The notes below the pieces were generated by a model. The model searched no databases, was not told the origin of the DNA, and worked only from the letters and a program-made list of their open reading frames with translations. From contig NZ_CAMTIA010000008.1 of NCBI RefSeq assembly GCF_947072475.1, forward strand, positions 1 to 64,000: 64,000 nt of DNA. The letters are read 5' to 3'. Positions 9,191 to 17,500 of the stretch are shown here, in pieces. The first letter of the stretch is position 1, and the number at the start of each line of letters is the position of its first letter. The position numbers were made by a program, and so were the translations under genes. The stretch comes from an uncultured Deefgea sp. (GTDB taxonomy: Bacteria; Pseudomonadota; Gammaproteobacteria; Burkholderiales; Chitinibacteraceae).

Positions 9191-10102
9191 TTAGTTTTTG
9201 CTGCGCTCAGCGAGTTTTTGTTTGATCAAGGGTAGCATCGCCAATGCGGCTTTTTCGCCTTCTAAAATGGCGACGTTTTTCATATCAAAATCACTGGCGC
9301 CAATTTTGCCGACTTTAGGGCGAATCACGATGTCGGCGCGGGCGAGTTCTTGTTCGCCCAGTTTTTGTCCCATGATGACAATCGCTTGGTTCATCACGCC
9401 CAGTGTGCTGGTGCTGGCGGCTTGGCCGCTGGCTTTGCTGGAGATATCTACCGCAATCACAAAATTAGCGCCCAAATCGCGTGCGGCATCGACCGGTACG
9501 GGGCTGACTACGCCGCCATCGACGTATTTTTTATTGGCTATGCTCACCGGCATAAAAATCCCCGGAATGCTGCTCGACGCGCGCACGGCTTGGCCGGCGT
9601 TGCCGCGGTTAAAGGCGATTTTTTTGCCGGTATCCAGCTCAGTGGCCACCGCAGCAAACGGTTTGGGGAATTGGTTGATGGCTTTATTGCCGACCAATTG
9701 ATTGACGTAATCTTGTAGTTTTTGCCCTTTGATTAAGCCGCCGCCGAGTAAATTGACGTCGCGGATTTGGCTTTCATCCAGACTAAATGCGCGCTCTTGC
9801 AGCGTAAACGCATCCATCCCGCTGGCGTACAGCGCGCCAACCACGCTGCCGGCACTGGTGCCGGCGACGACTTCGGCTTGAATGCCGTTGGCTTCAAGCA
9901 TTTTAATCACCCCAATATGAGCAAAGCCTTTGGCGGCACCGCCGCCGAGCGCGAGGCCGATTTTAATTTTGGGTGCTGGCGTTGGCGTAGGCGGTGCGAC
10001 TGGCGGCGTACTGCACGCGGCCAATAGGCTGCTGGTGATAACGACCATCAGCGTGCTTAGTTGTGGGCGAAACTGTTTGAGTGCGTACTGAAATCGGTTC
10101 AT
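9191..10102 (-). CDS. Patatin-like phospholipase lipoprotein (RssA-like)
   Basis: A predicted lipid acyl hydrolase anchored in the cell envelope. With the start at 10102 it has 303 residues and begins with a lipoprotein signal whose lipobox is LLAAC (Cys30), followed by a Pro/Thr-rich linker. The patatin fold is marked by the oxyanion glycines GGGAAKG (53-59), the nucleophile Ser83 in GTSAGS, and the Asp of the dyad at 195 in DGG. The upstream in-frame methionine is ignored because the chosen start overlaps the trmO stop as ATGA and leaves a perfect lipoprotein signal. It is translationally coupled to trmO. The natural substrate is unknown. Confidence 0.92.
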   Translation of the reverse strand: MNRFQYALKQFRPQLSTLMVVITSSLLAACSTPPVAPPTPTPAPKIKIGLALGGGAAKGFAHIGVIKMLEANGIQAEVVAGTSAGSVVGALYASGMDAFTLQERAFSLDESQIRDVNLLGGGLIKGQKLQDYVNQLVGNKAINQFPKPFAAVATELDTGKKIAFNRGNAGQAVRASSSIPGIFMPVSIANKKYVDGGVVSPVPVDAARDLGANFVIAVDISSKASGQAASTSTLGVMNQAIVIMGQKLGEQELARADIVIRPKVGKIGASDFDMKNVAILEGEKAALAMLPLIKQKLAERSKN

Positions 10103-10854
10103 CGTGGTTCCATTGAGAGCACCAAGGCGGTTTGACCATCGCATCGCCATTGGATTTCATACTGATAAAGCCGGATGCCATAGCTGCGGCATGGGTCGCT
10201 AGCATAGGCAGGGCGTGGGTCTTGGGCTAATACTTCGCAAATTAAGGCGTGCAGTGCACTTGAATCGGCGGCTGGCAATTGCGCCAATTGGCGGTGGGCG
10301 GTGGGGCTAAATTCAACCTTTAGCGTTAGCGGCGCGCCGCTGACAAAGCCGCCTTTCGCCTCACTTTGGCATTCAATAAACGGAATATAAGGCTTGATGT
10401 CGATAATCGGCGTCTGGTCGACTAAATCCACGCCAGAAAAGCGCAAGGTCACGCCGTTTTTGGTGTCGATATCTAAAAGACGCACCAAAGACAAACCCAA
10501 TGAATTGGGGCGAAATGGACTGCGACTGGCAAAAACGCCGACTTTTTCATTGCCGCCCAAGCGTGGTGGGCGCACCGTGGGTGACCAGCGACCAAGCGTT
10601 TCATGAAAAATAAAATTCAGCCAAAGATGAGAAAACCCGTCCAGGCCGCGTACGCAATCGGCGTGATTAAATGGCGCAACGAGTTTGAGTGTACCAATCG
10701 CATGCGGCGCCAAGCTCGGTTGGCGCGGAATGCCGAATTTGTCGACAAAAGGCGTGCGAATAAAGCCGATGGGCTCGATGGTGTATTGGTTTGGATTCAC
10801 AGAATTTGGATTGTTTGGATTGTTTGGATTCACAGGGTTTGCCGGCGTCAGCAT
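10099..10854 (-). CDS. trmO: tRNA (N6-threonylcarbamoyladenosine37-N6)-methyltransferase TrmO (TsaA)
   Basis: A SAM-dependent enzyme that methylates t6A37 of tRNA-Thr in E. coli, tuning ACC decoding. It has 251 residues. The TsaA beta-barrel is recognised by IGFIRTPFVDKFGIPRQ, GFSHLWLNFIFHE, and FASRSPFRPNSLGLS, followed by a C-terminal domain with YASDPCRSYGIRLY. The N-terminus carries an unusual Asn/Pro-rich run (NPVNPNNPNNPN) encoded by a 9-nt minisatellite. The enzyme domain begins around residue 24, so a shorter product is conceivable, but no better start codon with a ribosome site is seen. The stop overlaps the patatin gene start by four bases. Confidence 0.94.
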   Translation of the reverse strand: MLTPANPVNPNNPNNPNSVNPNQYTIEPIGFIRTPFVDKFGIPRQPSLAPHAIGTLKLVAPFNHADCVRGLDGFSHLWLNFIFHETLGRWSPTVRPPRLGGNEKVGVFASRSPFRPNSLGLSLVRLLDIDTKNGVTLRFSGVDLVDQTPIIDIKPYIPFIECQSEAKGGFVSGAPLTLKVEFSPTAHRQLAQLPAADSSALHALICEVLAQDPRPAYASDPCRSYGIRLYQYEIQWRCDGQTALVLSMEPR

Positions 10855-10864
10855 AAAGCGGCCA

Positions 10865-10906
10865 TAAAAAAGCAGCGAGTGCTGGATATTACCGCACTCG
10901 CTGCTC
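10865..10906 (-). terminator. Rho-independent terminator after the sodium symporter gene
   Basis: AGCAGCGAGTGC (10871-10882) pairs with GCACTCGCTGCT (10894-10905). On the minus strand it is followed by a T-run. It separates the symporter gene from trmO. Confidence 0.88.
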
Positions 10907-10940
10907 TTTATTGGGCGTGACTGCTTGAATGGGTGAACAA

Positions 10941-12263
10941 TTACAAGTTATGCGCCCAAATCACGCAAATCACAATCGGCGCTACTACGGCGCAAATGAA
11001 GCGAAACGCCGGCAAAATACGCGCGGCATCTTGCGCAATCAACGACGCTTGCACGCGCGGCCAAATCGCCCAGCCAGCAAACAATGCGGCCAATAAACCA
11101 CCGGCAGGCATCATCACATTGGAGGCAGCGTAGTCCATCAGGTCAAATGGGTTTTTGCCAAAAATATGAAAATCAGCCAATACGCCAAATGACAATGCCG
11201 CTGGAATGCTCAGTGCAAATACCGCAACACAGGTCATTAAAGTGGCTTTTTGGCGTTGAACGTTAAATTCATCAATCAAAAACGCCACAATCGGCTCGAG
11301 CAAAGACACCGACGACGTAATGGCAGCAAAAATCAGTAGCAAAAAGAACATCACGGCAAAAAATTGACCGAATGGCATTTGCGAGAAAATCGCAGGCATG
11401 GTGATAAACGTCAGGCCCGGACCAGCGGATGGATCAATGCCAAAAGCAAACACCGCCGGCAGCACCATCAAACCGGCCATCACGCAAGCGAGGGTCGCCA
11501 GTAGTGAAATCCACAGTGTTGCGCCGGGGAGTTTGGTTTTTTCGTCAACGTATGAGCCGTAGGCAATCAAAATCCCGCAGCCGACCGACAATGAAAACAT
11601 CGCCAAGCCCACCGCTTCAATCATCATGGCAGCGTTGATTTTAGAAAAATCTGGGGTAATGAAATACATCACGCCGTCCATGGCGTTAGGTAGGGTCAAT
11701 ACCCGCGCGATAATGATCAGCATCAAGATAAACAAGGCTGGCATTAAGACTTTACTAGTGCGCTCAATGCCTTTTTGTACGCCGCCCATCACAATGCCGA
11801 CGGTGGCTATTAAAAATAGACCGGTGTAAAAAATGCTTTGGCTTGGGCTGGCAATAAAGCCATTAAATAAGTCGCTGAGTGCTTTAGTGTCTTGCGTCAT
11901 CACTTCGCCGGTAAGCGATAGCCATAGGTAAGCAAAACTCCAGCCGCCCACCACGCAGTAAAACGACAGTAAAACAAAAATACACAACACCGAGAGCCGA
12001 CCCGCCCAAGGCCATAAGCCGCCTTTGAGATTGCGATACGCGGTGGTGGCGGATTTTTTGGCCATATGGCCGATGCTCATTTCTGCCAGCACCATTGAAA
12101 TGCCGATCGTCAGTACACAGGCCAGATACACCAATAGAAATACACCGCCGCCGTTTTTGCCGGCAACGTAAGGAAACTTCCAAATTGCACCAAGACCGAC
12201 TGCTGAGCCTGAGGTGGCAAGAATAAAGCCAAGTTTTGAGCCCCAATTGGCGCGTGAAGTCAT
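10941..12263 (-). CDS. Sodium-dependent symporter, neurotransmitter:sodium symporter (SNF) family
   Basis: An inner-membrane LeuT-fold symporter that probably takes up an amino acid with Na+. It has 440 residues and about eleven hydrophobic helices. The family signature is in helix 1: WGSKLGFILATSGSAVGLGAIWKFPY, with the unwound substrate- and sodium-binding segment. Other family segments are GGGVFLLVYL and the glycine-rich DPSAGPGLTF loop before helix 7. Bacterial members of this length lack the twelfth helix. The substrate cannot be read from sequence; tryptophan, leucine, methionine or others are possible. The gene is monocistronic with its own terminator. Confidence 0.93.
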   Translation of the reverse strand: MTSRANWGSKLGFILATSGSAVGLGAIWKFPYVAGKNGGGVFLLVYLACVLTIGISMVLAEMSIGHMAKKSATTAYRNLKGGLWPWAGRLSVLCIFVLLSFYCVVGGWSFAYLWLSLTGEVMTQDTKALSDLFNGFIASPSQSIFYTGLFLIATVGIVMGGVQKGIERTSKVLMPALFILMLIIIARVLTLPNAMDGVMYFITPDFSKINAAMMIEAVGLAMFSLSVGCGILIAYGSYVDEKTKLPGATLWISLLATLACVMAGLMVLPAVFAFGIDPSAGPGLTFITMPAIFSQMPFGQFFAVMFFLLLIFAAITSSVSLLEPIVAFLIDEFNVQRQKATLMTCVAVFALSIPAALSFGVLADFHIFGKNPFDLMDYAASNVMMPAGGLLAALFAGWAIWPRVQASLIAQDAARILPAFRFICAVVAPIVICVIWAHNL

Positions 12264-12373
12264 AGAAAAATACTCTTGTTAAATTGTCACCGCGTGAGTT
12301 TTGCTTTTTCAAGCCCCTCGAACAAGGGTAATAGTTGGCTGGTCGTGCTGCGATTTGTGTGGTTTGCGAGTTT

Positions 12374-12826
12374 TTACTGCCCTGGCTTGGGCGCGGTTTG
12401 GACTTGGCTGATTGCTGCCTGCCATTGCGCTAGGTTGAATTCTTTCAAAATTGTTGTTTCAATAATGAGGATTGGCGGACGGGCTTGTAAGGTCTTGGCA
12501 GCATTAAAAAAAGCCAACATGCTGTCTTCTTGGCTTGGATCGGCCGTTTTTAGCGCGTAGCGCAATTTGCTTTGTTCTAATAGCGCCTGTGCCGCTTCAC
12601 AGTTTGCCCCGCATTGTGGCGTAATCCATAGTGTGATCGCCGCAGGTTTGTCCGTGGTGGGCGCTGGCGCGCTGCTGCTGTGTATCTTTCTTTCTTTGGC
12701 CGCGGTGTGAGTCGGTGCGCGATCGGAATAAAACACATTGCCCTCAGTATCGCGCCATTGGTAGACCTTGCTGGCAAAGCCCATGCTGGATGTAGTAAGC
12801 AAAGTAAGTAAGAGCCAGAATCGCAT
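12374..12826 (-). CDS. DUF4124 protein with C-terminal glutaredoxin/thioredoxin-like domain
   Basis: A 150-residue secreted protein of unknown role. Residues 1-18 are a signal peptide ending GFAS. The DUF4124 segment KVYQWRDTEGNVFYSDRAP follows directly, as usual for this betaproteobacterial family. After a Ser/Ala/Pro-rich linker, residues from about 64 resemble a glutaredoxin fold (AAITLWITPQCGANCEAAQ), with two cysteines four residues apart (CGANC) where the normal active site has CxxC. This spacing argues against an ordinary dithiol redox centre. It lies between the symporter and an unrelated envelope protein and appears monocistronic. Confidence 0.8.
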   Translation of the reverse strand: MRFWLLLTLLTTSSMGFASKVYQWRDTEGNVFYSDRAPTHTAAKERKIHSSSAPAPTTDKPAAITLWITPQCGANCEAAQALLEQSKLRYALKTADPSQEDSMLAFFNAAKTLQARPPILIIETTILKEFNLAQWQAAISQVQTAPKPGQ

Positions 12827-12908
12827 AACAACCTTTAAATTAAAATTGCGAAGTACGACATATTGTTTTTGTGTTCAAGCATTGAAGTCGAAAACACCAC
12901 AGTTTAAG

Positions 12909-12936
12909 TGGCGCGCCACAGTAATGCGGCGCGCCA
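12909..12936. terminator. GC-rich hairpin between two minus-strand genes
   Basis: TGGCGCGCC (12909-12917) and GGCGCGCCA (12928-12936) form a nine-pair stem with a ten-base loop. There is no good T-run on either side, so it may be a transcript 3'-end stabiliser rather than a classical terminator for the gene ending at 12953. Confidence 0.5.
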
Positions 12937-12952
12937 AGATTAAAAGCTCAGA

Positions 12953-13417
12953 TTAAGATTTGCCGCGTGAAGTGGTTTGAATTCGAACTTCAACTTGCTC
13001 TAGCTGCAAAGACAGCAGCCAGTCTTGGCGTTTTTGGCTGCAAATCGGGAGTGCGGTTTCGGCCTGCCATTGATCTTTGCCGATGTCTTGCATTTTGTAG
13101 CGATTGCTACCCATGTCCATATCCACCATTTGCCAATTTAAATACACCGATTTGGCAGGGCCAGTTAGCGTGAGGGTGACGGGTTGATCGGTGCTGACCG
13201 GTGCGGCACTTTTGATTTGGTAGCTTTGTTCGTTGATTTTAAACTGACAGCCTTGCTGCAAGTCTGGGCAAGAAATATGGATCACTTGATCGACTTTTGC
13301 TTGTTGCCAGCCTTTAAATAAGCCCATTTTATAAGCAAATAAACTCGCGCCCAGTAGTAGCGCGAGGATCAAAACGCTTTTTCTGGCCCATGCATTGTTT
13401 TTGAGGGGGTTTTTCAT
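12953..13417 (-). CDS. Hypothetical single-pass envelope protein
   Basis: I do not recognise the family. With the start at 13417, which overlaps the upstream Nudix-ThiE stop as ATGA, it has 154 residues. A short basic N-terminus (MKNPLKNNAWARK) precedes one transmembrane helix (about 15-30), and the rest would be periplasmic. The periplasmic part contains CPDLQQGC, two cysteines that could form a disulfide, and a further cysteine in LPICSQKRQ. It looks like a small beta-sandwich protein with alternating polar/hydrophobic strands. The upstream in-frame extension is rejected because it overlaps the preceding gene and is not protein-like. It is translationally coupled to the Nudix-ThiE gene. Confidence 0.78.
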   Translation of the reverse strand: MKNPLKNNAWARKSVLILALLLGASLFAYKMGLFKGWQQAKVDQVIHISCPDLQQGCQFKINEQSYQIKSAAPVSTDQPVTLTLTGPAKSVYLNWQMVDMDMGSNRYKMQDIGKDQWQAETALPICSQKRQDWLLSLQLEQVEVRIQTTSRGKS

Positions 13418-14403
13418 TGTGCTTGACTCCATGCGGCGCGCAGTAGGGCTACGCCATGTCCGCCGTGTGCTTGGGCGGTGTGAAGGGTGGATTGGTTTTG
13501 TCCGCCAATGGCAAATACCGGAAAGCACCAGCCCAGTTGCAATAATTGACTGAATTTTTCCCAGCCTAAAGGCGTTTGCCCCGGATGGCTTTGCGTTGGC
13601 GCAATATGGCCTAAAAAGGCAAAGTCAACGCCGATGCGCGCCGCAGCTTCAAGATCGCTCAGCTGATGCGTGGATGCGCTCACCCAATCGATGCTGCGAG
13701 GTCTAGCGTTCAGTTGCTGTAGTTGGCTGGCGGTAAAATGAATGCCGTCGGCTTGGATCGCTTGGGCCAAGGCTAAATCACGATGCAAAATCAGTTTGCC
13801 GCCGTGTGGCCGGGCAATGCTTTGCACTGCTTTTGCCAGATCTTGGTAATCACTGGCGGATAGTTGTGGTTCACGTAACAATAAGCAAGTTGGGCTAGTG
13901 GCCCACTTGGTACTGAGTTGCGCCATAAACGCTTCGCGACCTAATTCGGCCATATTGGAGATTTCAATGACCTCCGGCAAGGCTAGGCCACGCAAAATCG
14001 GGCCGTTGGCCGGCAAAATGGGTGAAACATTCAATTGACCTACACCTTGCCAAGCGAGCTCTTGCCCCTCGTGGCCGTGCAAAGTGCCGTTCCAGCCGCG
14101 CACTTTAAAAAATCGTAACTCCACATTGGCGTGCGGATAAGCAAAGCGCTGAGTGAGCCACGGTGTGGCGGCGGTGACGGCTATGCCCATTTCTTCTTGC
14201 AGCTCGCGGCATAAAGCGTCGTGAGCGGTTTCGCCAGCTTCGAGTTTGCCGCCCGGAAATTCCCAGTAATGCGCGTAAGGCTTGCCAGCGGGACGGCTGC
14301 CCATTAAAAACTGCCCTTGTGCGTTGATTAATACCCCGGCGGCAACGACGGTGGTTTTTTTGGGGCTGCTGGGATTGCTGTGGTTGCGGTACTCTGGCTG
14401 CAT
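13414..14403 (-). CDS. Nudix hydrolase fused to a ThiE/TenI-like domain
   Basis: A two-domain protein of 329 residues. The N-terminal part is a MutT-type Nudix hydrolase: the Nudix box spans about residues 52-74 with the pattern GX5EX7REUXEEXGU (EAGETAHDALCRELQEEMG), which in MutT removes 8-oxo-dGTP. The C-terminal part from about residue 150 resembles thiamine-phosphate synthase or TenI, with HRDLALAQAIQADGIHF, a DFAFLGHIAPTQSHPG segment and FAIGG near the end. This fusion is common in beta- and gammaproteobacteria and usually annotated as MutT; the role of the ThiE-like half is not settled. The downstream envelope gene starts inside its stop codon. Confidence 0.92.
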   Translation of the reverse strand: MQPEYRNHSNPSSPKKTTVVAAGVLINAQGQFLMGSRPAGKPYAHYWEFPGGKLEAGETAHDALCRELQEEMGIAVTAATPWLTQRFAYPHANVELRFFKVRGWNGTLHGHEGQELAWQGVGQLNVSPILPANGPILRGLALPEVIEISNMAELGREAFMAQLSTKWATSPTCLLLREPQLSASDYQDLAKAVQSIARPHGGKLILHRDLALAQAIQADGIHFTASQLQQLNARPRSIDWVSASTHQLSDLEAAARIGVDFAFLGHIAPTQSHPGQTPLGWEKFSQLLQLGWCFPVFAIGGQNQSTLHTAQAHGGHGVALLRAAWSQAQ

Positions 14404-14415
14404 GGACGGGCTCGA

Positions 14416-14463
14416 AAAAAAGAAAAATCGCCAGCTAAGCCATCGTGTAGGCGACTTGGCTGG
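14416..14463 (-). terminator. Rho-independent terminator after argJ
   Basis: On the minus strand CCAGCCAAG pairs with CTTAGCTGG (14455-14463 with 14431-14439, one G-U pair) and is followed by a long T-rich run (14416-14427). It separates argJ from the Nudix-ThiE gene. Confidence 0.78.
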
Positions 14464-14479
14464 GTCTGGCAGGGATAGT

Positions 14480-15721
14480 TTAGCTGCGGTAGTCAGCGTT
14501 GATTTTCACGTAGTCGTAAGAGAAATCACAAGTCCATACCGTGGCGCGGTGCTCGCCGCGGTTGAGTTGGATATTAATGCTGATTTCAGCTTGGTTCATC
14601 ACGGCTTGGCCTTGGCTTTCTTGGTAATCAGGATTGCGCCCGCCATCAATGGCCACTAATACGTCGTCAAGCCGCACTTCGATTTGGTCGACGTCTAAAT
14701 CGCTAATGCCGGCATAGCCAATCGCGGCCAAAATACGGCCTAGATTAGGGTCCGAGGCAAAAAATGCAGTTTTAACCAATGGTGAGCGGCCGATGGCGTA
14801 GCCAACGGCTTTGCATTCGGCGTAAGTGGCGCCGCCGGTCACATTAATGGTGATGAATTTGGTTGCGCCTTCGCCGTCACGCACAATCGCTTGCGCCAAA
14901 AAGTGCGAAACCTGCTCAATTGCCGCGCGCAAAGTGGCGTAGTCGCGGCTATTGGCATCGGTGATTTCGGTGTTGCCGGCCAGCCCTGTGGCAATGGCGA
15001 TATAGCTGTCGTTGGTGCTGGTGTCGCCGTCAACGGTGATGCTATTAAATGAAGCATCGGTCGCGGCCAGTAGCATCTCTTGCAATAAGGCTTGGCTAAT
15101 GGCGGCGTCGGTGGCGACAAAGCCGAGCATGGTGGCCATATTCGGGTGAATCATGCCCGAGCCTTTGGCAATGCCGGTCACGGTGATAGTTTTGCCAGCC
15201 AAAACGATTTGCATGCTGGTCGCTTTGGGGGCGATGTCGGTAGTCATAATCGCGTTAGCGGCCTGTGCCCAGTTGCTAGCGGACAAATTGGCTTTGGCAG
15301 CCGGCAAAACGGCGATGATTTTTTCTGATGGTAGTGGCTCTAAAATCACGCCGGTTGAAAAAGGCAGCACTTGTTCGGATGTACAGCCCAACTCACTGGC
15401 CGTTGCGGCGCAAATTTGCTCGGCGCGCGCGAGGCCGTCTAAGCCGGTGCCCGCATTGGCATTGCCAGTATTGATCACTAGCGCCCGAATCGATTGGCCT
15501 GTGGCCAAATACTGCTGAAGATTTTTTTGGCAAATCCGCACTGGCGCGGCGCAAAAGCGATTTAAGGTAAACACCCCCGCAACGCGGGCGCCATCGGCGA
15601 TTTGGATTAAGGTGGTGTCTTGGCGGCCGACTTTTTTAATGCCTGCGGAGGCAATGCCAATTTCAACCCCGGCAACCGGGAATAATAAAGCAGGATCAAT
15701 GGGGGCGAGATTAACCGGCAT
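14480..15721 (-). CDS. argJ: Bifunctional ornithine/glutamate N-acetyltransferase ArgJ
   Basis: Catalyses the acetyl-recycling step of arginine synthesis, moving acetyl from N-acetylornithine to glutamate; some members also use acetyl-CoA. It has 413 residues from the start [10 protein letters not shown] at 15721; the longer upstream frame is not conserved-looking. ArgJ cleaves itself before a threonine: the site here is Ala196-Thr197 in [10 protein letters not shown], giving alpha and beta chains. Other hallmarks are NTGNANAGTG, the MTTDIAPK motif near 159-166, and the C-terminal NADYRS. It is monocistronic between srkA and a terminator. Confidence 0.97.
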   Translation of the reverse strand: MPVNLAPIDPALLFPVAGVEIGIASAGIKKVGRQDTTLIQIADGARVAGVFTLNRFCAAPVRICQKNLQQYLATGQSIRALVINTGNANAGTGLDGLARAEQICAATASELGCTSEQVLPFSTGVILEPLPSEKIIAVLPAAKANLSASNWAQAANAIMTTDIAPKATSMQIVLAGKTITVTGIAKGSGMIHPNMATMLGFVATDAAISQALLQEMLLAATDASFNSITVDGDTSTNDSYIAIATGLAGNTEITDANSRDYATLRAAIEQVSHFLAQAIVRDGEGATKFITINVTGGATYAECKAVGYAIGRSPLVKTAFFASDPNLGRILAAIGYAGISDLDVDQIEVRLDDVLVAIDGGRNPDYQESQGQAVMNQAEISINIQLNRGEHRATVWTCDFSYDYVKINADYRS

Positions 15722-15953
15722 GCAAGACTCCAAATGGTTGCAAATTTTAAAAAGTAAGCAGATTGTAACGTGATGCGACTGAGCGACGAAAGGCTTTTGC
15801 TCGGTGCGATGCACGTGGATGGGTCAGTGGCTTAGCAAATCAGCGACGATCTTTGCTTGTTAATCGCCGCTGACTGTACTGATTGTACTGATTGTGAAGT
15901 GCGTGACTTCAATCTGATTGTCGCAGATTCTGTGGCCAGCCGTGTTCGCGGTC

Positions 15954-16003
15954 AAAAACACCTTATTCATCGCTCAGAACATCTCTCAGAGCGCGGTGTT
16001 TTT
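15954..16003 (-). terminator. Probable terminator after srkA
   Basis: AAAAACACC (15954-15962) pairs with GGTGTTTTT (15995-16003), with an inner stem CGCTC/GAGCG. On the minus strand it lies just after the srkA stop and ends in a T-run. The loop is long, so confidence is moderate. A 9-nt repeat (TACTGATTG) lies nearby at about 15877-15894. Confidence 0.55.
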
Positions 16004-16012
16004 GCGCTGTGT

Positions 16013-17059
16013 TTACATATCCCAATACGGCGGATCGATTTCATCGTCGATGCGGATGTAGCCAGTCGATTCATTGCTCCACAGTGGCGGCAAATGCATG
16101 ATTTCAATTTGCTCGCGCAGCTCGGCAATCCGGTCTTGCCAATAGGTGGCGGTATTAAACCAAGGAAAAGCCGCCGGAAAAGCCGGGTCATCCCAGCGCC
16201 GCGCCAGCCATGCGCTGTAATGCATCAGGCGTATTGTTCTGAGCGCTTCAATTAAATGCAGCTCGCGCCGATCAAACTCACAAAAATCTTCGTAGCCGGC
16301 CAAAATATCCGCCAGTTGATTTTGTTGCTCTTCTCGATCGCCAGACAGCAACATCCATAAATCCTGAATCGCTGGGCCGGTGCGCGCGTCGTCAAAGTCA
16401 ACAAAGTGCGGCCCAGCTGGCGTCCATAAAATATTGCTCGGGTGGCAGTCGCCGTGTAGGCGGATCAGTTGGATGTCGCCAGCGCGTTGATAGCATTCAG
16501 CCACACCGGCGAGCGCCGCTTCGGCAGTCGCTTGGTAGCTGGCGGCTAAATCCAGTGGAATGACGTTATTGTTGATTAAATAGTCGAGCGAGTCTTGGCC
16601 AAAGGTTTGCGGCGTGAGTTGTGCGCGATGGGCAAAGGGACTGAGTTGGCCAACAGCGTGAATCCGGCCTAAAAATCGACCAATCCATTCGCGAGTTTCA
16701 GCTTGATCGAGCTCGGGCGCGCGCCCGCCACGGCGTGGGAAAACCGCAAAACGAAAATCGCCAAAGCGATGCAGCGTTTGGCCGTTAAGCGTTAGCGGCG
16801 CAACCACCGGAATTTCGCGCTCGGCCAGTGCCTGCGTAAACTCGTGTTCTTCTAAGATCGCCGCGTCGCTCCAGCGCTCGGGGCGATAAAATTTGGCAAT
16901 GACTGGGTCGCCATCGTCGATACCAACTTGGTAAACGCGATTTTCGTAACTATTGAGCGCAAGTAAATGCCCTGAGCAAGCCAGGCCAAGCGATTCAAGG
17001 GCGTCTAAGGTCAGGTCGGGCGTGAGTGCGGAGTAAGGAGCAGGTTTCATGCTGGGCAT
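16013..17059 (-). CDS. srkA: Stress response serine/threonine kinase SrkA (YihE/RdoA family)
   Basis: A cytoplasmic aminoglycoside-phosphotransferase-fold protein kinase that in E. coli counters stress-induced programmed death and is coupled to the Cpx envelope stress pathway. It has 348 residues (E. coli 328). The family pattern is clear: LNSYENRVYQVG near the start, the catalytic loop HGDCHPSNIL with Asp204 and Asn209, and the metal-binding FVDFDDA with Asp221. The C-terminus carries a short extension. Two start methionines lie three codons apart (17059 and 17050). E. coli places this gene in front of dsbA; here the neighbours are argJ and a noncoding repeat region instead. Confidence 0.93.
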   Translation of the reverse strand: MPSMKPAPYSALTPDLTLDALESLGLACSGHLLALNSYENRVYQVGIDDGDPVIAKFYRPERWSDAAILEEHEFTQALAEREIPVVAPLTLNGQTLHRFGDFRFAVFPRRGGRAPELDQAETREWIGRFLGRIHAVGQLSPFAHRAQLTPQTFGQDSLDYLINNNVIPLDLAASYQATAEAALAGVAECYQRAGDIQLIRLHGDCHPSNILWTPAGPHFVDFDDARTGPAIQDLWMLLSGDREEQQNQLADILAGYEDFCEFDRRELHLIEALRTIRLMHYSAWLARRWDDPAFPAAFPWFNTATYWQDRIAELREQIEIMHLPPLWSNESTGYIRIDDEIDPPYWDM

Positions 17060-17500
17060 TTTACGCCGTTTGTACTTGGGCTAGGCAGTCAATTTGTGGG
17101 TTTGGCTGTTTTCTTTTTGCGCGCTTTCGGTGGGATTCAGGGTGGATTCAAATTGTTGCCAGTTTGTGCGTTTTTTTCTGGTGTTTGAGAGATGCTCTTA
17201 TGAGTGCGAAGGAAGTGCTTTATGATCGATCATTAAGCTTGCGCGGTGCGCATGAAGTGCTTGCTAATGCGCTGGTCTGCTGATTCTTTGTTCGCTAGCG
17301 GGTTAGGAAGCCGCCGCCGTGACATCAAGCAAAGCGCAATTCAAAGCGAAATGCTTTTATCCAGCCCGATGGGTTTGTTTTTCTCCGCGCCTCTGCGTCT
17401 CTGCGTTGAAAGGTTTTTGGCGCGCTTGACACTAAAAATAGCCAAGTGATTCGTGTTAACGAGGTTTTGATGGGTTTAGTTGATTTGGGGTATCAGCGCT
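17060..17500. other. Intergenic region with one repeat core
   Basis: No convincing gene is seen between srkA and the ABC ATPase. It presumably holds divergent promoters. The only clear structure is the CGCAGAGG-family repeat at 17379-17413. Confidence 0.6.
17379..17413 (-). repeat. CGCAGAGG-family repeat core
   Basis: TTCTCCGCGCCTCTGCG followed by TCTCTGCGTTGAAAGG is the inverse orientation of the repeat at 8.3 kb, and matches the right-hand copy before gcvP including the trailing GTTGAAAGG. Confidence 0.8.

Noticed and set aside
10941-12263. The symporter gene as an alanine/glycine:cation symporter
   Set aside because: The helix-1 signature GSAVGLGAIWKFPY belongs to the SNF/NSS family, not to AgcS.
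15857-16255. A plus-strand open frame of about 130 codons between argJ and srkA
   Set aside because: It runs antisense into srkA, has no family resemblance and no ribosome site.
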